Shown: positions 29,758 through 43,200 of the stretch, piece by piece | Layout: each line of letters opens with the position of its first letter | Numbering within the stretch: position 1 is the stretch's first letter | DNA from: Cristatella mucedo | Taxonomy: Eukaryota > Bryozoa > Phylactolaemata > Cristatellidae | Reading direction: 5' to 3' | Assembly (NCBI GenBank): GCA_009760855.2 | Contig: WPIO01000036.1 | Location: 2,160,001-2,224,000, forward strand | Length of the DNA stretch: 64,000 bases | Notes under the pieces: generated by a model | Databases searched by the model: none | What the model was told of the DNA's origin: nothing | What the model saw: the letters and a program-made list of their open reading frames with translations, nothing else | Translations under genes and position numbers: made by a program

Positions 29758-32700
29758 CTGAAAATGAAACCGAAGCCGCGGCAAGTAAGAGCAGATGCCG
29801 AGAGAGCCGGCTACTGCACTTCCGCTACACGCTTCCTGTTTGCGATAGGCTACTCGGTTAGCAGCCACTCATTTATTCTTCATAGAAACAGCAGTGAAGT
29901 AGTTTGATAATATTACTAATAGGAGGAGAAAAGCATTTACATATCCGTCTGTAAGAATTATTAATTCTTGTTCAAGGAGTTTCAAGGGTAGACGCTAGCA
30001 GAAAATTTGGCGTGCCAAATTCCATTTGCATTTCAGAACTCTCGATTTAAGCTGTTTTGCGATTTGCTCAGAGTCCAGGGTACTGCCCAATCTGGTGCGC
30101 CAGAGCGCACATTGGACAGGCGTAAACGCAGACTCATTTGTCGGCGCTCCGGAGCAAATTCGACGAGCGAGCCTCGTATAATGTCCGCCAGTTCGAAGCA
30201 TGCTCAAGTCGTTGTAAAGCATACCCGGTCAGAAAGGAAGCCATTGTCATTTATTCGTCGCGTCGCGCGCCAAGCAGTAGCCATGAGCAGGGGCTATGCC
30301 GTTGCGTCAAAGAACTCTGCTATGACTCCGAGCGCAGCGTCAATGTGCACCAATCAGCATCAAGTGCACCAATCAGCGTCAAGTGCAGCGTCAATGCACG
30401 CAGATATGACGGCGGTAGCGAAACTAGCAAGTCAAGAAGCATATCATAGTTGGAGATGACATGCATAGGGTAAGCGTGCAAAATGGTTAGTGACAGCATG
30501 CACTTTGTCTGCATTCATAAGCACACACAGAACGAATCACAGGAACCCACTAAATGCTGCGATAGATAGATGCGTTTTGAGCTTCTTTTTAAATGTCGTT
30601 AAGTCAGGGGATGCCTGGAAGCCAGCCGGAAGTGAGTTCCAAGCTTTGGGAGAAGTCTGTATGAATGCGACGTGGGGGTTACACGCCTTCAGAACCAGCC
30701 TCAGCTAGTCTAGCTTAGTCTAGCATAGAGCACATCTTAACTGCCTGGCCCAAGGTCTACAGTGCCACTTGACTCAGCTGACTGACTACGAAATTACTTC
30801 CGGCTTTAATGTAAACTAATCGTATAAGGCCTCATAACCGGCTAATAGACGTTTGAATTCGGTAAGCTTCGAATAATAAATATCTCTGCAGTCATTATAC
30901 ATGCACAGCTGCAGTCTCAGTGCCTGCGGCTTTCACCTGTTCTGTCTCGGCATTTCAATTCACCGCTAGTACGCCCAAAATCTTTACGCTGTCCAGGTCG
31001 CGTATTCCGTCTGATTTACAAGTATTTTCACGACGATCTACTGCCGAGATCGGCGTCAATCAGACGGAGCCCTTGGGTCTTGGGCCAGGAAGTTAAGTTT
31101 CTTCAAGACCTAGGTCGCGGTTTGGAGTCCTGCAGTGGGCGATTCTTTATTGCTCACTGCAAGCGGTAGTAATAGCCATCAAGACTCTTCTGCCGCCATG
31201 CAAATGAGGCCGTCAAGTCAGCTAATCTTTAGTTATTTTAATAGCTGGACCGCCGCGAGAGCTAGAGTAGTCGCCAGCTGCGGTGCTGCCCCCTACCGCC
31301 GGGTGGGAGACATTACCTGCTCCATCGTTACGCCCGAGTTTGTCTGTTCTGGAAATCCGCAGCCTCCGATGTCTATCAGTTCGAGCTCGTAGCCTTCGCT
31401 GGCGGCCATCTCGAACGCCACCGCCGCCGCCTGCACGGCATCGGCGTAAGCCGAGGCGTCGGTGCAGCAGCCGGAAGTGTCGACGTGGACGCTACGCGTA
31501 GGTGTACAGCAGTACGTAGGCTGGTACAGCTGCTGATACTGCTGGCTACAGTACAGCTGCTGCTGCTGCTGCTGCTGCTGCCGCCGCCGGAGAGCTGCCG
31601 TAGCTGCTGCTGCAAAGCAGCTCGCTACTTGCGCGCGCGCGTCAGACGCGGCAGCTACGGCAGCTGAACGACGAGCGGCTGGCGTTTGACGGAAGGCTTC
31701 GAAAGGAAAGAATAGCAGCAAAGGCCACCTGGCTGCGACGACGATGAGCAAAAGAGGTCGGAGTCTAACCCAGGGCGAGCACAAAAAGAGAGGATGAAAA
31801 AAAAGCGAACATTCGTGAACAGCGGAGTGCAGAGAGCGTCGGTCGGGACGAGCGAACGAGCCGCGAAGCAGCCGCGAAGCCGCCGCCGCCGCCGCCGCCG
31901 CCGGGCAGACTCGCGCGCGGCACAGTAGTTGCAATGTAACCTATCTCCGTCTGTAACTCCGCTAAGCCACAAAGACCGTGTGGGTGTTACGCAGGAGAGT
32001 TTTGCCTAGCGCACTCGCGGCCTAAGCGGCTTTCGGTACGCATTCGGTAGCCAGCAGACAGTGAGCGGCGGCGTCTCGCGCTCGCGCCGCCGCCGTCGCA
32101 GCAACCCGCCGCCGCCGCCGCAGAGCGCCGCCGCCGCCGCCGCGAAGCCGCAGCGTGCTGCGCCGTCTACCTGACGCCCACCACGTCGAGCTCCATGCTC
32201 TTGGCGGTTCGCAGCAGCAGGCGGGCATTTCGCAGAGGGCAACCAAACTTGCTCGCCGAGTCATCGCCAGCCCTCTTTGTCCGCGGAGGTAGAATCCGCA
32301 GTATCAGCCTGCAAGCGAGCCGATCGCCGCTGACCCGTCGGGCTCCCGTGCTGCGCCGCCGCGGCGGCCGCTAGCGCTAGTGCAGAGCGAGTGCGCTTCA
32401 TCGACGAGCTCCGATGACACGGCCCGCGCTATGCTGTCGCTTGGGAAAAAACGGAAGACGTCGACTCGTTGCCGTAGTAGCTCCCGTGCCGCACCTCAGC
32501 ATGCCGTGAAACGTTAATCGGCGGCCGTTACAAAGGTGAAGTTCAATTTCGACGGTCCCACGTCTGCCGGGCTGGCTGCGTGCCGACTTGAGTAAAAGCC
32601 ACTTTGTCAGCGTCGCCCAGTTGTTGGACAGCCTCTTAAATTCAGCCTACTAAATGACCGCTCGCTAAAAACCAAGGGGTTAGTCATCCGCGATCAGTTG

Positions 32701-35700
32701 GTCCTGGATAATCCAGATGCATTTCTGCTTACCGAAACCTGGATGACGCCTTATTCCAGTAGCTGTATATCTGAGACTACCCCACCCGGGTTCTCAATCT
32801 TCTAGTCCATGCGTTCTGACGAGGTTGGTGGCGGGGCTGCAGTTGTTGTTCGTAAATCGTTTGGCTGTAAGATGTGCAGTTATTTGCATGGGCCATCATT
32901 TCAACCAGTTTCAATCAGGTCCTAATCAAAGAGAATGCCTCTTACTGTTGCGATATACCGACCTCCTGCTGGTAGTCTGAACTTGTCAATAGAGAAGTTT
33001 TCATAGCTCCTCGCTAAAATAATTGTGTGTGACAGGCCATTACTTATTGCTGGAGACATCAATATTCACGTTGACAATCCTATCAGCAGCCAGGTCCACT
33101 CATTTCTTGTCTGTCTTGAGAAATTTGGTTTGGTTCAACACGTTAATCACACCACCCACGACGGTGGCCATTTCATAAATCTTGTGGTTTCTAAGGATGT
33201 CTTCGCCACTGACCTTGTGGTGTGCCCGCTGACCCTCTCGGATTATTTTTCGGTCCCATTTATTGTTTCTGTTCCCTTGTACGTTTAGGGTAATGTTGAA
33301 CTTTTCCGGCAACCTAAGTTTAAAAGCTTTGACTTAGACACATTTTGTAAATCTGTTTGTGATGCAGATCTTCTTGATCTGCAACCAAACTCGACTGACA
33401 GTCTCGATACCCTCACTGATGCAGTGAACATGACACTTAGAAGTGCTCTTGACAAGCATGCTCCCGTTCATTCTATCTCTGTACAGAGTCGTGAAGATTC
33501 CGTTCAATTTACAAAGCAACTTCGAAAGATGCACCGAGTTAAGCCCAGGCTAGAACGTCTTTTTAAACAATCGGAGTCGGATGCAGATCTAGTCAATTTC
33601 AAAGACTTCCTTCGAGTTTTCACCCGGAAGCTTATTAGGCCCCGAGCTTTTTTCATCGAAAGCTGAAGTCCAGCTAGTCGGACCCAAAAAAATGTATAAG
33701 ACAGTAAACAATTCACTGGCCAATACTGAGAGGTCTGACTCCAGAGACATATAAGGGCTATCATATCTGTGGTTTTCATCTCCTAAAGACCCTATACTAT
33801 CATCTCTGTGATTTTCATCTCCTAAAGACCCTATACTATCATCGCTGTGGTTTTCATCTCCTAAAGACCCTATACTATCATCTCTGTGGTTTTCATCTCC
33901 TAAAGACCCTATACTATCATCTCTGTGGTTTTCATCTCCTAAAGACCCTATACTATCATCTCTGTGGTTTTCATCTCCTAAAGACCCTATACTATCATCT
34001 CTGTGGTTTTCATCTCCTAAAGACCCTATACTATCATCTCTGTGGTTTTCATCTCCTAAAGACCCTATACTATCATCTCTGTGGTTTTCATCTCCTAAAG
34101 ACCCTATACTATCATCTCTGTGGTTTTCATCTCCTAAAGACCCTATACTATCATCTCTGTGGTTTTCACTGGCAGACCAACTTAGCCCTAGCATAACTGA
34201 GATTTTTAATGGCTGCTTGTAAAAAGTGGTCGTACCCAAATCCTTCAAATCGGCAATCATTGGACCGATACTTAAAAAGCCCGGATTAGATGTAGAGATT
34301 TCGATAAACTGTCGCCCAGTTTTCTTCCTTCCTTTTTGTCAAAGATACTTAAAAAAACTATCGCTAAGCAGCTGGTAGTACGTATTGAAAAGAATGAAAT
34401 ATCAGAAACATTTCAATCGGGGTCCAAGAATCTGCATGCCACTAAGACTGCTCTTCTCCGCGTTAACAATGACATTTTATCCAGCAACAATGACGGGAAT
34501 GTCACTGCCATAGCTCTGCTAGATCTATCAGCTGCCTTCAATACAGTTGATCACGACGTCCTACTTGAGCGATTGAAAACAACGACTGGTCTTGCAGACG
34601 AGGCACTGGCGCTGTTTAAAACGCAGCTGTCTGGTCGTGTTCAAACCGTGTCGTTTGTACGTCAGGTCTCACTCACGAGATCGGTCACCAATGGAGTCCC
34701 TCAAGCGTCCGTCCTCGGTCTATTGCTGTTCTCTATTTATAATAAACCTCTGGGAAAAGTGATTAAGGCCCTAGGAATAGGACATCATTTTTATGCTGAC
34801 GATATGCAGCTGTACTGGTCATTCAAACCATCGGCATCTGCTGCAGAATAAGCTGAAAGCTTGTGTTGCCGATATCCGATGCTGGACATCGGAAAATTTC
34901 TTGAAACTAAATGACGATATAACTGAACTGTTCATAGGAGACCCTAAGCCTGTGGCAGGTTTAAAAGGCTTTGCTCTTCCAATAGGTGATTCTTTTGTGT
35001 AACCATCACCACATGGTCAAAATTGAGGTGACGTTTTCGACAGCTGCCTAAATTTAAAAACCTTCATTCATAAGACTGCTTCTACAACTTACCATCACGT
35101 CCGATCACTATCTAAGATAAGGAGCTGTCATCCATTGTGGCTTGCAAAAAGTTGAATTAAATCCTTAGTTGTGTCTCGGCTTGATTAATGTAATTCTATT
35201 TTAGCCAGGCTACCAAAAGAAGCAACCAGGCCACTGCAACTGGCTATGAATAAGGCTGCAAGGCTAGTTTTCAAATCCCATAGGTTTGATCACGCGTCTC
35301 TTTTAATAAAAGAGCTAGGGTGGCTGCCGATTGATCAACGGATACAGAGCTAAGTTCTTATCCTGAGCCACATAGCCCGCCACGGCTTGGCTCCTCTAAA
35401 CCTAGCTAAACTGCCGCACCTGTTTCAGCCTCTAGTGCCCTCAGGTCCTATATGGACAACAAATTAGCTGTTCTATTCTTCCGCTGAAAGACCATTGGCG
35501 ACGGAAGCTTTCGCTCTGTTCGTTGATTCTGCTGACAGACTCATTCGTATGATCAGCTCTACGACTCTGCCCGGCAATTCTCCTCAAAATCTGGTCCTAA
35601 AAATTGCTCAAAGACTCTTTCTCTAGATTTTCTCTAGATTTTGCCCTAGATTTGCCAAAAAGAGACCACTACTCGAAGCCCAGAGCGCGAAGTTGTAGTT

Positions 35701-36541
35701 TAGCAACATCTACGGTGTGTCTAACCGGAATCTATTCGTTATTTGACAAGAATGTATCCACCATCCGACAAGTATCTATATACCTTCTTAGCAGAATCTA
35801 TTCTTATTCATTGATCTGGCCCAGTGGTTGAGGGCCTTGAACCAAGGTCAAGGTGAATGTTTTTGCTGGCCGAGGTCACAGACTCGAGCTTTGTGGCTTA
35901 CGTGAAGAGCCTGAACAGAGATAAGTTTCTCTTAGGGCGCTATACAAATGAGTTATATTTTTTATCCGCGTCGACAACGTCTAATGAATGAAGGCTGCTG
36001 CAGTCTGCCCTCAGTGTGTGAACTTACTGCTCTCTGCCCGCAGCACGTGAATTTACACCCAGGCAGGCGTGCTCGTGTTCGGGGCGGATGGACATCGCAC
36101 GGACGATGCTCTACGGCCGGCCGTCGCACACGTCTCCAACGGCTGGCTTATTGCTGGCTTATCGCACACACGGGCACTGGAGGGTGCGGCGAGCCGAGCT
36201 CTACCTGGCCTTCGAGCAGAGGCGCTTGATCTTGAGCAGCTCGTCCTCGTTGTCGAACGTCATGAGGTCGATGCCATTTGCAGCGGCGAAGCGAATCATG
36301 TCGGGCTGCTTGCACGGGCTGGCGTAGATGATGCGATCCGCCGTCGCTCCAGCGCTCAGGGCCAGCGCCATCTCGTTCTGGTGCGGTGGACGGGAGTGCG
36401 ATCTGGCCATTAGGGAGACGGAGCTGGCGGCTTGCGCCAGTAGCTTCGGCGGCGCAGTGGCTGTGGTGAAGGTGGTGACAGCTGCAGTGTCGACGACGGC
36501 AGGTGGCAGCAGCGGCGGTGGCGGCGGCGAAAGTGGTGGCC

Positions 36542-36636
<95 letters not shown>

Positions 36637-39600
36637 TTGTTTGACTGTTGCAGAGTCCGCTCGCTTTGCTCTTTAGAAGCTCTGCAGGCTCGCTTATTAG
36701 CTGCACGATTGTGTGCGTGCGAGCCTGGCTAGCCTGCCAACTCAATGGCTTCTACTGAGGGGGTGGCTGCGTGCTGTCGCTAGTGGCTGCATCGAGAGGG
36801 GCCTTGGGGCGCATGCGACGGACCCGGATGAGCTGAAGCGAAGATCGTAGCAGGAGTAGCGTGTCGGTTCGCAGCCGGCGGCGTTCAGAGCTGACAAGTG
36901 TGGAGTGAGTGACTCAGACGTTTACCTTGTCAAGCTCGATTCGCGTTCGGAAAATGTCAGAGAAGGGTCGCCAATCCCGAGCTGAGTGCAGAAGCACCGA
37001 AGATTTTAAGTGCACATATGGCTCCTTGCAGAAAGAAAGCGTTTTGACTTCCCTCTGTCAGCTGACCAGTGTGCCAATGTGAAATGACCACTGTGGTCAA
37101 TCGACCAGTGTACCACATGACCAACGTGACCACGTGACACCAATGTGACCACCAGTGTGACCGCGGTGAACTGACCACTGTGCCAATTAGAAAGTATCGC
37201 GGGACCTGTGCAATCATTTTGTGTACGAGCTATAAACTGAGCTTAATATAAAATGAACTTGACGGGCATAACTGTAATACAGTAAAAAGTCAATCTACAC
37301 TTCTCAGTTAAAATTCACGTATATTTCTCACCCGTATCGAGAATTGCTTATTCCGTGACGTTTGCCTGTTACTAGCCGCATTCTGTCGGCGTCTTATGCG
37401 TAACCGTTGGTGAAGAAAATATTCATTTTGTTCACCTTTTAATACCATACATGTATATAAATGTATATGCTGCTTACTCGTAGCTGCACGATTCTTATTT
37501 GACCATTCATTTCAAAACAAGAAAGTAGGTTTGCTTGTTATTTAGACATCAAGTAGCTATTTTCGCACACTGTATGAACAGCCCAGTGGTATGTGATGTT
37601 TCCGGGAAAGCATTCATTTTCAAGTCCTGGGCTCCTACTGTGTAGGAGGTTTAGCCACGACAGACGCTCGTGCAGCTGAGAAGACTCAAGCAGTATGTAA
37701 TTGAAGGTGAGTGCTCAAAAAAGTGGTTTTAAAACTACTAGCCTTCTTCATATCTCGAGAAATGTAATATATTGTTATCATAACGCCGCTGAGTAGTTGA
37801 GCTTCAAAGGCCGTCAGCTTCAAAGTATTTGAATATTCCGAGAGTGAGTTGTATAATTTAAACGCCTAGTTATTGAATAGCGATGCTGAATGAATTTCAG
37901 GCTGGTTTAAATATAAAGCTAAACGACTTGAGTGAAAATGGCGGGTGGTAAGATGGGACCCGTGCGGCGAGTTTAAGAGTTCAAAATGGAATTTCTTAAA
38001 TGCATGGGCCAGCTTGAATGTGGTGACATGATTTAGGAGGCCCCAAGTTTCGGCACTGCCAGGTAGCCCAAAGTAGGCAGACAGACTCGACTAATGAGAC
38101 GAACTAGTCAGCTAGGGATTGGTCAATTTGGAACACGAGGCTCAGATTTCGCAGGGAGGTTGCCGGAAATACACGGGGCGAAGCCCATTGTGAGGGCTAT
38201 ATAATATTTGGTTAAGACTACGCGATCAAAAGACTAATTAGTTGGTCTTATCGCTATTAAATTTGAAAAAGTTTCCTTCGTTCCAAGTGTGAATGCCAGA
38301 AAAGCAAAGAGAGTTAAGAGATCTCAATGCAGCGAAGAGCAGGCAAAGGTGTCACCTGCAGGCACATCTGTGCGTCAGCAGCATAAAACTGGAAGCCCAG
38401 GTTGTGCTTGGCGCTTACATGGGCAGGAAATGAAGACAAGTTGACCAAATCCCCGAGGTTCCTCAAAGATAAAAAGATTCCTCTGACCGCTGCCCGCACG
38501 TTGATACGGAATCACTGAAATATCGCATGAGATAGGACCTGGAATAATGCAGCACAGTACTAGCAGAGCCCAGAACAGATAAGAAGCGCAAAAGAAAAAC
38601 TCGGTGACCTATGATGATCAACATCTCCAAAGAGATATCCTGGTTTTCTACCAGAGATATCACTCAGCCTTCCCGAGAAAGTCGTTGTACATTTGCAGCA
38701 TTGCTGATGCGATGAATTAATTTGCTCCAAAGGTCTACTGGGTATTGATGGGCAGATTTTTAATTTCATTTAAATCTTCAGCCGGTCTGCCACCTCTTCC
38801 AGCGCCATCGATACGATCGGCAGTCAAGAGAACGGAAAATTCTTAAACCCTCATGGTCTAGCGACGACTTATTACTAATACATGGCCACAGCACACCCCA
38901 GATAAAGGACGCAGAGCAGCAGAACATAGTTGTGCTGATGAGAACAGTACGTATTGAGTGAAGAAGGTGGTTGGCCTTTATGACTAGGATGTTGGCTTCA
39001 ACATGAGATTCACAGTCGCAGGCTTGAAGGCAGATGTAGAGGTAAAGTTAAGATGTATTGTGAGAAGGTACATTTGGATGCTTCCTTGGAGATGGACTCT
39101 CTAATCTTATATTGATGACAAAAACGCCAGAAAAACCGCCATCTAGATCACTACAAGAATAGCTAGATAAGGAGTTGGTAACCGAAAAGGAGTTGATTAA
39201 TCGTGTTTCACTTTCTCTCCCTCTCTTCGTTCTTTCTTCTCAACTCTCTCGCACGCTTTCTCACCTTCGTTTTTCCTCGCTCCCTGTTTCGCTGTTTCAC
39301 GCTTTCTCACTTTCTCGCTTTTGCTTTCCCTCTTTCGCTCTCGCTCTCTCTTTCTTTCGCTCTCTCTTTCTCTCACTCCCTCTCACTTTCTCTCTCTCTC
39401 TCTCTCTGTTTTTCACGTTGTTTCCCACTCTCTCATTTTCTCCTACTATTCCTCCCTCACTCTATTTATTTCCCTCTCGTTCTCTCTCTCTCTCTCGATT
39501 TTTCTCTGTCTGCCATTCAGTCGTTTCTAGGTTGTTTTAACTCTCTTTCTGTCTCTGTCTCCATTTTCCCATCTCTCGCTCTGTCACATATGCATTATTT

Positions 39601-40212
39601 CTCGCTTTATTTCTGTGTATTTTTTTTGCCCTCTCTCACATCTCATCTCTGCCCCTACCACAAAGCGTCGGATGGCACTGCCACCGATGGACGGCCTCGG
39701 ACTGCGACCCTCACCTTGGTGGAGCAGTCAAAGGACAGGCCGAGCTTGGTCAGTAGCTCCATGATGCCAGGCTCCGACAGGCAGCTAACAGCTGCAAGCA
39801 AGCAGACAGACAGCTTACTGATAGAGTGGAAGGAAACAGTTAGGCACCCGGATGTCGCCCGAGTTTTGCCCGTGGAGCCCAGCCCAATAAGCAACGTGCT
39901 TGCGCCCAGCGTTCAACTGGCGCTGCTGCAGCCGAAGCAGCGGCTGCCTCAGCCACCAACGATCGGCGGCCGCAGGGTGCTCCATCCAAACGCTCACTTC
40001 AATCCAATCACGCGCTGCATTCGGCGACGAACCGTAGTAGGGCGTCACCCTGGGAAGCAGCGTCCTCCATTTATTCTGCTTCTCCACGATTTCGCGTAGA
40101 TCGACGACGTAAAACGGATCGTCTATTCCCTGCGGAAAAGTAAGCCTCGCTCTTTTGGTTCGCTTCCGCTCTAGAGCGCCGGTGTCGCGCAATTCTGTGA
40201 TGCACGTCTAGA

Positions 40213-40261
<49 letters not shown>

Positions 40262-43200
40262 AGGGCGAGCTCCAGGCGAGCAGCCTAGAGATGCTGCTGT
40301 GCGTTTAGCTGTGAGGCTCACTCTAAGGCTGCGTCTCTCTTAGTAGAATATGCGGTCTCTTGTGCGCTCCTACCGCTCGCCAACTGCTCGCCTCGCTGTC
40401 TCTGCGAATGCAATGCATCTCCTTCTGTGGCTCCGCCAAGCCACGAAGACTACGTGGGTGTTAAGCAGGAGAGTTTTGTATAGTGCACTCGCAGCCTAAG
40501 CGGCTTACGGTAATCATTCGGTAGCCAACGAACTTCATTTCACGAAAAAAAAAGAGAAAATCAGATGCACAGTTGAGTTAAGAGAACCGTTTAGGTAGTG
40601 AGTAGCGTGGAAGTAGCAGTTTAGAGACGGCCGGAAAGGATGTACCATAGTCGGTAGCAATTGAGTAATTGTCGTCGCTTACGAATCGTGAAAGGAGTTC
40701 CACAGTCTGGGAAATCCAGAGCAAAAGCTTCTGTTACGAAAGGTATTAAAGCGGAGGTATGGAACAGATAATGTTTTTTCCATACAGGACCTGAGGGCAT
40801 GAGGAGGCTGGAACTGGTGCAGCAGTTCAGCTAGGTACGGATGAGCCAAGCCGCGGCGGGTCTTGTGGGTCAGCGTAAGAATGTTGCTCTGCATCCGTTA
40901 ATCAACCGGCAGCAATCCTAGCTGGTTTTAAGCAAAGCTCACACGTGGTCAAACCAGGGGGGACAGGAAAGTGGGCGAAAGGACTCCAAAGGTGGCGTGC
41001 GGTTTGACGACAACCCAGTGCGCGTAGGAGAGAAGCTGCATTGCTGCGGTTCCTTGCTCGCAGAACGCTATTAAACAAAGATCTATTCATAGTTTCAGCA
41101 CTCCCTGTTAATGTTTCACTTTCTCGCCGATCGCAGCACTGAGGTGCAAAAAATCTTCGCAGCGGAATGGCAGCGGCTGCTGTAGCTGCAAACTCAATCG
41201 GGTACTAAGAGGGTTCTTCGCAACTACAGGTATGCTAAAGTTATGCGAAGCATTGGAACGTATTTATTGACAACTCAAAAACATACACATATGCTGCTGA
41301 TGTGTATGGGCTTAACCAATGGGTTGAATGGGTTGAACCAAAGAAAGTCTTCATGACGTTTCCTCGTCCGGCCAGGAAAAGAGGCTGCCCGCTTTAGCAG
41401 TGTCTCATCTGATGCAGCACATTCCAAGGTGCCCGAGTTTACTGCAAAGGTCAGTGACCAGTATAAAATTGGTGAGTCGTGATAGCACACTGGGTAAGAC
41501 GGTTGCTTTTCAAGACCCAATTTCCGAGGTCTTGGTTTCAAATCCTGATGTGGGCGATCCTTTATCGCCACTGCAAGCGGTGGTGATAGCTGTTAAGGTT
41601 CTTCTGTCGCTACACAAAAGAGGCTGTTGAATCAGCTAGTTATTATTATATTACTGGTATAGGCTGTATACCCGACCTCACCTGAGTATCGATATTGCTC
41701 CATAGAAGTTGTATAGAGTTCCAATTAGGCTGCTGGATTAACCACTGAACCAGTAACGAATTAGGACTCGTCAAAAATTACTTCCCCTGCCATGCAGTTT
41801 TCACTGGGTCGTTATCTTGCTGCCAAATGTAAGAAAATCTAATTGAAAACTTATAAGTTTGAAATCAAATTCATTTTTCCTGACCAAAAATGACTAGGAT
41901 CGAGTACCATTTGAGGAGCCTTTATTTCATTCTGGTGCTTCAATAGCTCAAATAGCCACCTAATTTGAACCCGTGGAATCACTATTGAGCGATATCGGCA
42001 GGCGGCTGAGGCTGTATGATCGGCCTGCACCAGCAGCCGACTTTTCCAGTAAAACTTGGGCTCTTTGGAATATGCATCAACAGAAGAGTCAGCTGTCAGC
42101 CTGTATTCCTTGCCAGACAAGAGTAGACATACAGAGTTATTTAATGCGACGTCGCACTCAACGAATATGCACTTGCATCATGTGCGTTTTTTGGGCTGTC
42201 ATTAAATAGTTTTTATATTTCGCGTAACTTAAGCTTGTAGGTTACCGAATGCATACCGAAAGCCGCTTAGGCTGTGAGTGCGCCATAAAAAAATCTCCTG
42301 CGTAACACCCTCATAGTATTAATGGCTTTGTGGAGTAACAGACGGAGATACATAACATGCCTCGAATCTTAGAAAACCGTCTGACTATCTGAATGAGTTT
42401 ACAGCCCAAGCAGCGAGGCGGCCATAATGCAAGGGTTTTTCGCTCTTGAGTGTATGTTCTTTCTGCTCGAAAAAAAAGAAATCGACAAGAAAATGCAGAC
42501 ACGAGTTCAAAATCTAAAAGTTATGCCGAGGAAATACACTACATTCTGCATCCCATATTTGCTTTAGTGGCTATATAATATAAGAAATATGCCTGTATTT
42601 TAAAGAAGCAAGAACATCTAATTGATTGTTTAATCGAGCACCTATAAACATGTATTGCACTCGCATACGAGGGTAGTGGCGAAAATGTCTCCGCCGGTGG
42701 AAGATTTAGCAGCAGCTGCAAGTATTTAAAACTGGACGTACTTAAACAAATATTCAAACTACTTCGCGATCTCAAGTCGGCACCAAACGACGGAAAAGAG
42801 TTTAGCCACAAGCTGGAACGATTGATTGCACAACCTCTAGGGTTACTTGTCCGTTTCTTGAACCGGTTGAGAAACTCAGGAATACTCTACCTGAGAGTTC
42901 CAGCACATATGGCCCTGGATATACTACCGCTATAAATTCATAAAGCATCATCCTCTATCACTGAGTTCAGCTATCACCGTACCAAAACGCATACTGAAAT
43001 GCACTTGTGATTTAAGCCGAGCATTCCAAATTACAGTTTACGTCTGGCATACTGAACTATGTTGAAGCTCCGTGCTGTGCAGACACGCGATACTATTAAG
43101 CGCTAATACGGACAACTCACCGCCCAAAACCTACTGGACTAAAAGAGACAGAGCCGCGCAGTCTCTTTCTTTTACTAGTTCCCGCGTCCAGTGAGTCACG

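Noticed and set aside
33760-34170. CRISPR-like array
   Set aside because: Units are contiguous with no spacers, lie in a LINE, and the DNA is animal.
33589-34260. A 223-codon minus-strand repeat protein ([13 protein letters not shown] repeats)
   Set aside because: It is the antisense of the 39-bp minisatellite in the plus-strand LINE, whose own frame reads [13 protein letters not shown].
39175-40099. A 298-codon plus-strand frame
   Set aside because: Made of CT-rich low-complexity sequence followed by the antisense of ODC exons 3 and 2.
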